Assembly: GCA_023266955.1 (NCBI GenBank) | Contig: JAHFOH010000026.1 | Span: 2,692-13,069 of the forward strand | Source of the DNA: Nitrososphaerota archaeon | GTDB taxonomy: Archaea > Thermoproteota > Nitrososphaeria > Nitrososphaerales > JAHFOH01 | Direction: 5' to 3' | Length of the DNA: 10,378 nt | Position numbers and translations under genes: made by a program | Part shown: positions 1-6,973 of the stretch, one piece after another | Layout: each line of letters begins with the position of its first letter | Position numbering within the stretch: the stretch's first letter is position 1 | Notes under the pieces: model-generated | What the model was told of the DNA's origin: nothing | The model's database searches: none | The model's input: the letters and a program-made list of their open reading frames with translations, nothing else

Positions 1-25
1 GCTTTTCCACCTCAGGTACGGCTGT

Positions 26-2218
26 TTGCCCAGATACAAGACCACTGCTGAAGTGCTAAAGATCATCGGGAGGAAAGAGCAGATTAGAAACTTTGGCGTC
101 ATAGCTCACGTAGATCACGGAAAGACTACCATGTCTGACTCACTGTTAGCAGCATGTGGAATGCTGAGCCCTTCGGTAGCTGGGCAGGCCCTGGCCCTCG
201 ATTACATGGACCTTGAGCAGCAGAGGCAGATGACGATCAAAGCCGCGAACGTCACCCTATACTACGAACACAAAGGCACACCCTATGTGCTCAACATGAT
301 CGATACACCAGGCCACATCGACTTCACTGGCAAGGTGACCAGAAGCCTCCGAGCTATAGACGGTGCTGTGGTGGTAACGGACGCTGTAGAAGGTGTAATG
401 ACCCAGACTGAAACCGTTACCAGACAGGCTTTGGAAGAAAGGGTAAGACCCGTTTTGTTCATTAACAAAATCGACAGGCTCGTCAAAGAGCTTCGCCTTA
501 CACCTGTCAAGATGCAGGAATGGCTCGCCAACATAATCAGTGATTTTAACCAGCTCATTTCGATATATGCTGAACCGGAGTACAAAGAGAAATGGAAAGT
601 TAGCATTCAAGATAGTACCGTAGCTTTCGGTTCTGCAAAAGATCGATGGGGCTTCAGCTTCGAGACCGCTCAGGAGAGGCAAGTGGGTTTCATCGACATT
701 TACGACGCCTACATGAAAGAGGAGGTGCAGCAACTCGCCGAGAGAACACCACTGCATGAGGCCGTTCTAAGCATGGTGATAAGACACCTCCCACATCCGC
801 ACTTTGCCCAGCAGTATCGTATCCCAAGAATATGGCAGGGTGACATTAATTCTGAGATTGGGCAGGCGTTGGTCAACTGTGACGATAACGGCCCAATCGT
901 TATGATGATCACAAACATTGTAGTCGACCCGCAGGCAGGAGTCGTTGCGATAGGAAGACTCTTTTCGGGAACGGTTAGGCAGGGTGACTCAGTATACCTG
1001 CTGAATGCCAGGAGAGAGGAAAGGATTCAGTCAGTCAACATGTTTATGGGTCCATACAGGGAAATCGTCGGAACGCTGCCGGCTGGCAACATACCAGCTT
1101 TGCTTGGTCTGGAGCATGCTAGATCGGGCGAATCGATTTCCTCCATCAAGGATATGGTTCCCTTCGAGTCAATAAAGTATGTCTCTGAACCAGTAGTGAC
1201 AATGGCGGTGGAGTCGAAGCATCCCAGGGATCTGCCAAAGCTAGTAGATGCCTTGAGAAGACTGAGTATCGAGGATCCCAATCTAGTAATCAAGATCAAC
1301 GAGGAAACTGGTGAAACGCTGATGTCTGGAATGGGCGTTCTCCATCTCGAGATTGAGACTACACTCTTACAGCAGCAAGGCCTAGAGATAGTTACGTCGA
1401 AACCACTCATCAACTACAGAGAGACCATCATGACCCTGGCTGGGCCCTTCATGGCAAGATCGCCGAACCGCCACAATAAAGTCTTCATTCGGGTCCAGCC
1501 CCTCACCGAACAAGTCATTCAACTGATCAGGACAGGTCAGCTTGGTGAGAATATGGACAGAAAAACGATAGCGAAGGTCCTCAGAGAGCAAGGATGGGAC
1601 GCCGACGAGGCTCGGAACGTTGTAACTATTGACGAACGCGGCAACATCCTTACGGATGCCACAAAGGGCGTGCAGTTCCTTCAAGAGTCAATTGATTCAA
1701 TCAGAGCGGGTTTTGTCGACGTTATGATAAATGGACCGCTTGCCTATGAATACTGTAGGGGTGTAAAAGCTGCTCTCGACCACTTCGTTCCCCACGAGGA
1801 CCCGGCTCATAGAACTTATGCCCAGTTGATGCCAGCTACAAGAAGAGCACTTTTAGCTGCAATGCTTTCCGCCAACGCAGTACTAATGGAACCCATCCTC
1901 GGTATAGAGGTAAAATGTCCCTCAGACCTCATTGGAACCGTCGCGGGAGTTATCTCTTCGAAGAGAGGTAAGATGCTGAATGTTCTACAGAAGGAGGTGC
2001 TAACGATCATAGAGGGTGAAATTCCTGCGGCAGAAACCTTCGATCTCTCGGAGGTGATGAGGGGTGCGACAGCCGGGAAGGCCATTTGGAATACATACTT
2101 CAAGGCCTGGCTTCCGGTGCCAAACTCGATGATGCCGCAAATTGTGACTGAAATCAGGAAGCGGAAGGGCTTACCACCTGAGCCCCCTAGAGCTGAGGAG
2201 TTCATCGATAGGGATTAG
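26..2218 (+). CDS. fusA: Translation elongation factor 2 (aEF-2), complete
   Basis: Ribosomal translocase GTPase that moves tRNAs and mRNA after peptide-bond formation; cytosolic. The 730 aa match the usual archaeal EF-2 length. GTPase motifs seen: AHVDHGKT (27-34), switch I RQMTI (67-71), DTPGH (93-97), NKID (147-150) and a GSA G5 motif near 202-204. Domain II follows from about 290, domain III from about 385, domain IV from about 480 with the conserved SPNRHNK stretch (479-485), and domain V from about 620 ending in the typical RKRKGLPPEP (711-720). The diphthamide-target histidine aligns with H595 in DPAHRTYAQ. Two motifs are odd: family members usually have RGITI in switch I and HRG after the diphthamide site. 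The start is TTG; MPRYKT is the expected family N-terminus and AGGT lies 8 nt upstream, although the frame stays open to the window edge. The stop overlaps the convergent HD gene by 4 bp. Identity is essentially certain. Confidence 0.97.
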   Translation: MPRYKTTAEVLKIIGRKEQIRNFGVIAHVDHGKTTMSDSLLAACGMLSPSVAGQALALDYMDLEQQRQMTIKAANVTLYYEHKGTPYVLNMIDTPGHIDFTGKVTRSLRAIDGAVVVTDAVEGVMTQTETVTRQALEERVRPVLFINKIDRLVKELRLTPVKMQEWLANIISDFNQLISIYAEPEYKEKWKVSIQDSTVAFGSAKDRWGFSFETAQERQVGFIDIYDAYMKEEVQQLAERTPLHEAVLSMVIRHLPHPHFAQQYRIPRIWQGDINSEIGQALVNCDDNGPIVMMITNIVVDPQAGVVAIGRLFSGTVRQGDSVYLLNARREERIQSVNMFMGPYREIVGTLPAGNIPALLGLEHARSGESISSIKDMVPFESIKYVSEPVVTMAVESKHPRDLPKLVDALRRLSIEDPNLVIKINEETGETLMSGMGVLHLEIETTLLQQQGLEIVTSKPLINYRETIMTLAGPFMARSPNRHNKVFIRVQPLTEQVIQLIRTGQLGENMDRKTIAKVLREQGWDADEARNVVTIDERGNILTDATKGVQFLQESIDSIRAGFVDVMINGPLAYEYCRGVKAALDHFVPHEDPAHRTYAQLMPATRRALLAAMLSANAVLMEPILGIEVKCPSDLIGTVAGVISSKRGKMLNVLQKEVLTIIEGEIPAAETFDLSEVMRGATAGKAIWNTYFKAWLPVPNSMMPQIVTEIRKRKGLPPEPPRAEEFIDRD

Positions 2219-2769
2219 GATTCAAGCAGGGAAAGCAGCTTCCTCAATAAATCAACTTTTACAGCTCGATGAGCCGTCTCAAAAAACTCTTTGAGCAGTG
2301 ACTCGTTATATCCTTGCTGTACATATTCAGAGGCTTGGATAGCCATTTCGAGTTTGTCCACCTGTGAAACAAGTCTTGCCTCATCCGATTGATTTTTCAT
2401 AAGTTCATTCCATAGGCTACCGTACTCGATTCTGACCGACACCGGGAGTTTCGAAATGAGGTTCATCATAGCCCAATGCTTTTGCTTCCGTCTCTCCCTG
2501 GGAGAAGTCTCTTCAGGCGTGGCGTCTCCTATTATGGCTTCGGGCAAATCGTGTAGAATCGCCATTTTTAATGCCCTACAGACATCTAGGCCCTTGAGTT
2601 CAGCGAAGAGCATCGCCATTAGGGCTGTTCGATACGAGTGGTCTGCGACTGATTCAGGTTTTGTTATCCCTACCTTTCGAATCCAGCCTCTTCGAGCTTC
2701 TGACTTAAGCCTTCCACATTTCAGAAGGAATTGAAGAATACTTTCATGCATGGAACTGGACTTAGGCAT
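2215..2769 (-). CDS. HD-domain protein, HDDC2/YfbR-like 5'-nucleotidase
   Basis: Probable metal-dependent phosphohydrolase acting on nucleoside monophosphates, by family resemblance to human HDDC2 and bacterial YfbR; the substrate is inference. In 184 aa the metal-binding HD signature is complete: H44 in SVADHSYR, H73-D74 in ILHDLPEAIIGD, and D138 in QVDKLEMAIQASEY. Further family hallmarks are W29 with R31 before the first histidine, E77 after HD and the GDATP stretch (81-85). The protein looks all-helical, with no signal peptide or membrane segment. The ATG start lies about 28 bp from a TATA-like box, consistent with a leaderless transcript; an alternative ATG at codon 7 would remove only MPKSSS. 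It is downstream of FEN-1 on the same strand (64 bp gap), so read-through is possible despite the local promoter. It might keep dNMP pools clean, but nothing local proves that. Confidence 0.88.
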   Translation of the reverse strand: MPKSSSMHESILQFLLKCGRLKSEARRGWIRKVGITKPESVADHSYRTALMAMLFAELKGLDVCRALKMAILHDLPEAIIGDATPEETSPRERRKQKHWAMMNLISKLPVSVRIEYGSLWNELMKNQSDEARLVSQVDKLEMAIQASEYVQQGYNESLLKEFFETAHRAVKVDLLRKLLSLLES

Positions 2770-2789
2770 CGTCCCGTTTTAGTTGAGCC

Positions 2790-2801
2790 AGTCTAAATAA
2801 C
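2790..2801 (-). promoter_or_regulatory. TATA-like box for the HD-domain gene
   Basis: On the minus strand the sequence reads GGTTATTTAGAC, an AT-rich box A-like element whose centre (near 2797) lies about 28 bp upstream of the ATG at 2769. In archaea box A sits about 26-27 bp before the transcription start, so the mRNA would begin at or next to the ATG. No Shine-Dalgarno is visible, which fits a leaderless message. The box is not a perfect TTTATA consensus. Confidence 0.4.
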
Positions 2802-2833
2802 CACGTTTGTCGCATTGACATTAGGCTGCTAAA

Positions 2834-3859
2834 TTAGCGGAACCATCTTTCAAGACTCTGGGATCGCCTTGCCTCCATCTCCTCAAGTCGGTCTAGGGCA
2901 TGTTTGACCCGCTCTTCAGAGAAGTCTCTTTCCTTGACCAGGAAACCGATTAGAAGGTCCCGGTCAGGTCCACGCCATCTTGGCTCTATCGGCTCGGCAA
3001 CTTTGGGCTTAATGAAAATGTTCCTGATCTGTTCATAGTCAATTTCGGCAAGTTTGTCTTGAATCTCAGGAATGTTTTCGAGTTGTCCGTATGTCTTCAC
3101 CAATTTGATAGCCGTGGCAGGACCTATTCCTTTGAAGCCATCGGGATTGAAGTCTGTTCCGATCAGTATGCCAAGGTCAACAAGTTGCTCTCTTGTTATC
3201 GCCAAGTTGTCTAATAGATCTTTTAGCAGGATCTCCTCAGGTTCAACTTCAATGTAGACCGGTCTACTTGGAAGCTTTCTCTTACCCGAAATTGTTACAT
3301 TTCTTATCAATCGTTTCGCTCCAAAAAGGAGACTATCATAATCCTGGGTGGCAGTGGCAGCAGCAAGTCCTATGGATGATAGGTGTGCTGCAGTAGCCTC
3401 ACCCTCAGAGGGTGCCTCAAGCCAAGGTATTCCTAGGATTTCGAGTATTCGCTTGGTGTCTTCAATCATATAGTCTTTGATGAGGGAGGTTGCCTGCGCG
3501 TATTTCCTCGCATCCTCTAGGTTTCCACTTCGTAGAGCCTCCATGTATTTGGTGACAGCTTCATTTTTTGCTGCTCTCCTCCTCTCGATTTCAATACTCT
3601 TTAGGGAAGGTGGAGTTCCATCCAAGATGTATAGAGGCTTGATTCCGAGCATCAACAGATTGACGTTCCGATAAAATAGCCCACTTAGATGACTGGTGAC
3701 TCTCCCCTCACGATCCATAAGGGGCTCTCCCGATTCACCTCTGATGATGGCTAGAAATTGGTAGAGCGCATTGTAAGCATCGATCGCCAGAACCTTTCCC
3801 CCGAGTTGTTCAAGAGAGAGACGGCGTGGCTTGACCAGATCCTTAAGTTCTACACCCAT
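2834..3859 (-). CDS. fen: Flap endonuclease 1 (FEN-1)
   Basis: Structure-specific 5'-flap endonuclease and 5'-3' exonuclease for Okazaki fragment maturation and long-patch base-excision repair. The 341 aa match the archaeal/eukaryal FEN-1 length. The N-terminus MGVELKDLV is canonical and fixes the ATG start. The N and I nuclease regions carry the expected acidic metal ligands: D27, D80 (YILDG), E152 and E154 (PSEGEA), D173 and D175 (TQDYDS) and D236 (GTDFNPDG). The helix-two-turn-helix DNA-binding motif GIGPATAIKLVKTYG spans 244-258. The C-terminus reads SQSLERWFR: the Leu and Trp-Phe of a PCNA-interacting PIP box are kept, but the Gln is one residue late compared with QxxLxxFF. It is transcribed divergently from an unknown protein and a zinc-ribbon gene, and is followed by the HD nucleotidase. 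Identity is very secure. Confidence 0.97.
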   Translation of the reverse strand: MGVELKDLVKPRRLSLEQLGGKVLAIDAYNALYQFLAIIRGESGEPLMDREGRVTSHLSGLFYRNVNLLMLGIKPLYILDGTPPSLKSIEIERRRAAKNEAVTKYMEALRSGNLEDARKYAQATSLIKDYMIEDTKRILEILGIPWLEAPSEGEATAAHLSSIGLAAATATQDYDSLLFGAKRLIRNVTISGKRKLPSRPVYIEVEPEEILLKDLLDNLAITREQLVDLGILIGTDFNPDGFKGIGPATAIKLVKTYGQLENIPEIQDKLAEIDYEQIRNIFIKPKVAEPIEPRWRGPDRDLLIGFLVKERDFSEERVKHALDRLEEMEARRSQSLERWFR

Positions 3860-3871
3860 CGTCTGAAGATC

Positions 3872-4255
3872 TTGCTCAGCTTCGGGCTCTATCGTCTTTT
3901 TAACCTTGAGTTGAAAGTGTCTGTTGAGGTTTTGAAGGACGGTGCACCGGGCGTGAGCGTAGAGACTGTAGTCTTAGAAAACGGTCACCTTGAGTTGTAT
4001 CAAGCAGAGATTAACTTGTCTCTAGGCAACGGACAGGTAGAGGTGCGATACACCAAGTCACCTACAGGAGCTAAACTTACTTCTGTTCGAATTGAAGTAT
4101 CCTTGTCAGATCTCAACGCGATTGCTGAGCACTTAGGCTTGAAGCTTGAGGAAGCGGGGCTTGAATCGATAGCCTCAGATGGAACCTTGAAATATTCAGC
4201 ATTGACGGAGAAAGGGCGTATGTTCATGACAGGTGTCGCACACGGTTCTCGGTAA
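3872..4255 (+). CDS. Unrecognised conserved-looking protein, divergent from FEN-1
   Basis: I do not recognise this family. From TTG 3872 the product is about 127 aa. The reading frame stays open upstream to 3758, but that part lies antisense to the well-fixed FEN-1 N-terminus. Candidate starts are TTG 3872, TTG 3911, GTG 3917 and TTG 3932; a CCTTAAGTT box at 3841-3849 is 27 bp before 3872. The middle looks beta-rich, with alternating hydrophobics such as LKVSVEVL, LELYQAEINLSL and QVEVRYTK. A segment SVRIEVSLSDLNAIAEHLGL follows, then a helical KLEEAGLESI and a tail YSALTEKGRMFM. The LTEKGR tail resembles the end of some winged-helix domains, but no helix-turn-helix is clear. There is no signal peptide, Cys/His metal motif or ATPase motif. 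The zinc-ribbon gene follows after 6 bp, so the two are probably co-transcribed. Confidence 0.6.
   Translation: MLSFGLYRLFNLELKVSVEVLKDGAPGVSVETVVLENGHLELYQAEINLSLGNGQVEVRYTKSPTGAKLTSVRIEVSLSDLNAIAEHLGLKLEEAGLESIASDGTLKYSALTEKGRMFMTGVAHGSR
3896..3905 (-). promoter_or_regulatory. Possible TATA box for FEN-1 (AT-rich on both strands)
   Basis: The minus strand reads GGTTAAAAAG, centred about 41 bp upstream of the FEN-1 ATG, which would give a leader of about 14 nt. The same bases read CTTTTTAACC on the plus strand, so the box might also serve the divergent unknown gene if that gene starts near 3932. This is pattern only, and is weaker than the Cdc48 promoter. Confidence 0.3.
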
Positions 4256-4261
4256 GGGTTT

Positions 4262-4444
4262 TTGTTGAGCACCTGGAGATGCGAAAGATGCGGTTACATT
4301 CACACTTCTTCAAAAGGATCGGAGTCCAGAAACCCTAGTAAATGTCCTGTTTGTGGCTCAAAAAGGCTTGTTTTCTCTGCCTCTGTTATCCCTGAAGAAT
4401 CGGAGAGAATAATGCCATCCGGAGAGAGCTCTTCCAATGAGTGA
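4262..4444 (+). CDS. Small two-CxxC zinc-ribbon (rubredoxin-like) protein
   Basis: A 60-aa protein with two zinc knuckles: C7-x2-C10 in WRCERCGYIH and C28-x2-C31 in KCPVCGSKRL. This is the four-cysteine pattern of a rubrerythrin/rubredoxin-type zinc ribbon. After the ribbon comes an acidic, Ser/Glu-rich tail of about 25 residues (ESERI...GESSSNE) that is probably disordered. TTG codons at 4262 and 4265 are adjacent; a GGG 6 nt before 4265 slightly favours the second. The gene sits 6 bp after the unknown gene and they are very likely one transcript. Such ribbons serve nucleic-acid or protein binding, or in rubredoxins iron-based electron transfer, and the sequence does not decide which. It converges on the wHTH gene with a 51-bp spacer in which I see no clear terminator. 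The ribbon call is firm; the role is unknown. Confidence 0.75.
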   Translation: MLSTWRCERCGYIHTSSKGSESRNPSKCPVCGSKRLVFSASVIPEESERIMPSGESSSNE

Positions 4445-4495
4445 ATAAGCATTCGACTTAACCCTTCTCGCTCTGCTCGCTATTCTAGATACGCT

Positions 4496-4738
4496 TCAAC
4501 CTGATCCGGAGTCCGCCGTCGTTGAAGGTCTCTCTGCGATTTCGATTCGTCTTCGATCCTTCCCTACCCATCTGACCGTGATTAGACCTAAGATCTCGAA
4601 TTGTAGAAGCACTTTATTCAATTCCTCCATCGCTAGGTTTTGGCCGTTCTTATTCAGCTCGGTTAGCAAATCCACGTCGAGAATGTTTTTTTCATCCTTT
4701 ATTCTCTCGTAGATCAAGTTCCTTAATGGGTACTTCAA
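4496..4738 (-). CDS. Small winged-helix-like protein downstream of Cdc48
   Basis: About 80 aa from a TTG that lies 7 nt after the Cdc48 stop. The frame is open further upstream inside the Cdc48 gene, but that stretch is a shadow of the Cdc48 C-terminus. The predicted order is: helix YPLRNLIYERIKDE (3-16), helix VDLLTELNKNG (22-32), helix AMEELNKVLLQFEILGLI (36-53), then strand-turn-strand TVRWVGKDRRRIEIAE (54-69). This helix-helix-helix-wing layout, with a basic GKDRRR turn, is typical of winged-helix DNA-binding or protein-docking domains. A disordered, Ser/Thr-rich tail ends it. The tight spacing says it is co-transcribed with Cdc48. It could be a transcription regulator or a Cdc48 adaptor; I have no named family for it. 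TTG 4738 and a TTG 18 nt further in are both possible starts. Confidence 0.65.
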   Translation of the reverse strand: MKYPLRNLIYERIKDEKNILDVDLLTELNKNGQNLAMEELNKVLLQFEILGLITVRWVGKDRRRIEIAERPSTTADSGSG

Positions 4739-4745
4739 AGAGGTT

Positions 4746-6935
4746 CTAACCGAAGAACTGGTGTTGAGTTGGGGCGCCTCGAATCCGCTTATCGATCGAT
4801 TCGTACCAATTGACAGCTTCGGGTGTGAGCGAAGGTCTGACCTTTGCCAGAGCTTCTTGAAAATCGGCTCGACAAACTGATCCAATGGTCTCACCTGTTT
4901 TCATAGCCTGGATTGCTGCTTCTCTACACACTGCATTAAGGTCCGCCCCAGAATAAGCCTTTGTAAGCACGGCTATCTCATCAATTGAAACATCGTCCGA
5001 AATAGGCATCTGCGAAGTGGCGATCCTCAGGATCTCCAACCTCTCTTTTTCGTCTGGAGGCGGAACATAAACCAGTAGATCAAGCCTTCCAGCTCTAAGG
5101 AGCGATGTATCTAGCAAATCAGGACGGTTTGTCGCTGATATCACAAAAACTTCTGACGAGGAGTGAGACGAATCTAGTTCAGTCAGCAGCTGACTCAGGA
5201 CTCTTTCACTGCTTCCGCCATCCTCTGCATAGAATCCCCTAGACTTCGCTATCGAATCAACCTCATCCAAGAAGACTATGCATGGCGCCGATGCTCTGGC
5301 TTTCCTGAAGATTTCTCTCAGAGCCTTCTCGGACTCGCCAACCCATTTAGACAGTATCTCTGGTCCTCTGACCGTAACGAAGTTGGCGCCACTCTCCTTC
5401 GCTACAGCCTTTGCAAGAATGCTCTTGCCGCACCCAGGGGGCCCGTAGAGGAGAACGCCTCTAGGAGGCTTGACACCCATTTTCTGAAACTTATCGGGAT
5501 ATTTTATTGCCCAGATTATATTCTCCTCTAACGCTTTCTTTGTAGGATTTAGACCTCCTATGTCAGGCCATCCTATAGATGGGGTCTCTACGTAAAATTC
5601 TCTCAAGGCTGTTGGAACAATTTCTTTCTGCGCCTCACGAAAATCATGCGATGTCACAAGCATCATTTGAAGCACGTCTGGAGGAATTCTTTCACTCTCC
5701 AAGTCCATCTCAGGTAGGTATCTTCTTAATGCCTTGAGAGCAGCCTCACGGCAGAGTGCTCTAAGATCAGCTCCCGTATATCCATAAGTATGATCGGCTA
5801 TCCGCTTTAGGTCAACATCTAGCGACAGGGGCATTCCCCTAGTATGAATTTGTAGAATTTCGAGGCGTCCCGCCGCATTTGAGACACCTATCTCTACCTC
5901 ACGGTCAAATCTCCCAGGTCTACGTAGAGCTGGGTCCACGCCCTCAGGCCTGTTGGTTGCTCCTATAACCACAGTGTTTCCCCTCTCGGATAGTCCATCC
6001 ATTAAAGCGAGAAGCTGAGCGACAACACGCTTCTCTACGTCTCCGAAGACTTCCTCCCTTTTGGGGGCGATGGCGTCAATTTCGTCGATAAAGATAATCG
6101 AGGGTGCACTCTCCTTTGCTTCTTTGAAGATCTCTCTTAACCGCGCTTCTGTTTCGCCATAATACTTGTTCATTATTTCTGGACCGTTGACCGAAAAGAA
6201 TTCTGCCTCTGACTCATTCGCTAGAGCCTTGGCCAATAGGGTCTTACCGCACCCTGGAGGCCCGTAGAGCATGATTCCGCTCGGAGCCTCGATGCCGAGT
6301 CTTTGGAAGAGCTCTGGATGTCTCAAGGGTAGTTCGACAATCTCTCTCATTTTTCTAATTTCCTCTTTGAGGCCACCAATTTCCTCATAGGTGACTCCTG
6401 TTCCAACCTTCTTGCGCTGGACGGTTTCGGGAGGTATGCTCAGCCTAGTGCTGTTCTCTACCCTTCCTACTCCCGAGGGTTTCATCTTGGATACAACAAA
6501 GATGATAGGATTTCCCAGTATCACTACGGATATATTATCGCCAAGAGAGAGGGGCAATCCTTTCATTCTGTTCTTGACAAAATCGATGAAGTCCTTGTCC
6601 ACACTTAGTTTTCCGCTTGCGGGGGTTAGACTGATGCTTTTAGCAATATGAGCCTCAGTCCTCCTTACAGTTACATACTCGTTCAGCGCAACTCCGGCGT
6701 TCTTTCGCGTCTGCCCATCAATTCTTATGATTCCGAGCCACTGATCTTCTGGATCTGTAGGCCAAGCTGTGGCTGCCGTCGATCTCTTGCCTACGATTTC
6801 TAGGACATCTCCTGCTGAGACCCGGGTGGCCTCCATCGTATCTGCGTCGAGGCGGACCCTCCCTTTTCCGACGTCTCTCTGCTTGGCCTCAGCGACCTTC
6901 AGCTGAACAGCCATTACTTTTCTTTCCTTGGACAC
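4746..6935 (-). CDS. cdc48: Cdc48/VAT-type AAA+ ATPase (two AAA domains)
   Basis: Hexameric unfoldase that extracts and unfolds substrates, in archaea probably feeding the 20S proteasome; cytosolic. The 729 aa are standard for the family. The N-terminal double-psi barrel (about 9-95, starting QLKVAEAKQRD) and four-stranded beta-clam (about 100-170) precede D1, with Walker A GPPGCGKT (225-232), Walker B IIFIDEID (280-287) and arginine-finger region RRPGRFDRE (338-346). D2 has Walker A GPPGCGKS (498-505), Walker B IVFLDEVD (553-560) and a finger region LRAGRLDLL (613-621), where the usual RPGRFD reads RAGRLD but both arginines remain. The C-terminus ends in FFG, a Phe variant of the HbYX tail used to dock on the proteasome. 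The GTG start has GAGGAG 6 nt upstream; an ATG seven codons in (6914) also fits the family. The next gene is a wHTH protein 7 nt downstream. Confidence 0.96.
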   Translation of the reverse strand: MSKERKVMAVQLKVAEAKQRDVGKGRVRLDADTMEATRVSAGDVLEIVGKRSTAATAWPTDPEDQWLGIIRIDGQTRKNAGVALNEYVTVRRTEAHIAKSISLTPASGKLSVDKDFIDFVKNRMKGLPLSLGDNISVVILGNPIIFVVSKMKPSGVGRVENSTRLSIPPETVQRKKVGTGVTYEEIGGLKEEIRKMREIVELPLRHPELFQRLGIEAPSGIMLYGPPGCGKTLLAKALANESEAEFFSVNGPEIMNKYYGETEARLREIFKEAKESAPSIIFIDEIDAIAPKREEVFGDVEKRVVAQLLALMDGLSERGNTVVIGATNRPEGVDPALRRPGRFDREVEIGVSNAAGRLEILQIHTRGMPLSLDVDLKRIADHTYGYTGADLRALCREAALKALRRYLPEMDLESERIPPDVLQMMLVTSHDFREAQKEIVPTALREFYVETPSIGWPDIGGLNPTKKALEENIIWAIKYPDKFQKMGVKPPRGVLLYGPPGCGKSILAKAVAKESGANFVTVRGPEILSKWVGESEKALREIFRKARASAPCIVFLDEVDSIAKSRGFYAEDGGSSERVLSQLLTELDSSHSSSEVFVISATNRPDLLDTSLLRAGRLDLLVYVPPPDEKERLEILRIATSQMPISDDVSIDEIAVLTKAYSGADLNAVCREAAIQAMKTGETIGSVCRADFQEALAKVRPSLTPEAVNWYESIDKRIRGAPTQHQFFG

Positions 6936-6941
6936 CGGGGT

Positions 6942-6947
6942 CTCCTC
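6942..6947 (-). promoter_or_regulatory. Shine-Dalgarno deciding the Cdc48 GTG start
   Basis: GAGGAG on the minus strand ends 6 nt before the GTG at 6935. It is a strong archaeal SD and favours GTG 6935 over the in-frame ATG at 6914, which has only an AAGGA about 10 nt upstream. Confidence 0.6.
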
Positions 6948-6973
6948 GAATCTTTTTCAAGCACAACGAAATT

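Noticed and set aside
1816..2205. Long antisense open frames within EF-2 (also 257-757 and 1027-1413)
   Set aside because: They lie opposite a strongly conserved coding gene, encode no recognisable motif and are explained by codon bias of the sense strand.
3758..3871. Longer version of the unknown gene, starting at ATG 3758
   Set aside because: It would run 102 bp antisense through the conserved FEN-1 N-terminus, whose ATG is fixed by family alignment; the extra residues are best explained as a shadow of that gene.
4445..4495. Terminator between the convergent zinc-ribbon and wHTH genes
   Set aside because: There is no T-run of five or more and no convincing hairpin in the 51 bp.
4739..4894. 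N-terminal extension of the wHTH ORF inside the Cdc48 gene
   Set aside because: This part overlaps conserved Cdc48 D2 coding sequence in another frame. The recognisable fold only begins after the Cdc48 stop, where a TTG is suitably placed.
6391..6651. Open frame antisense to the Cdc48 N-terminal region
   Set aside because: It is a shadow of the conserved Cdc48 reading frame, with no motifs or promoter of its own.
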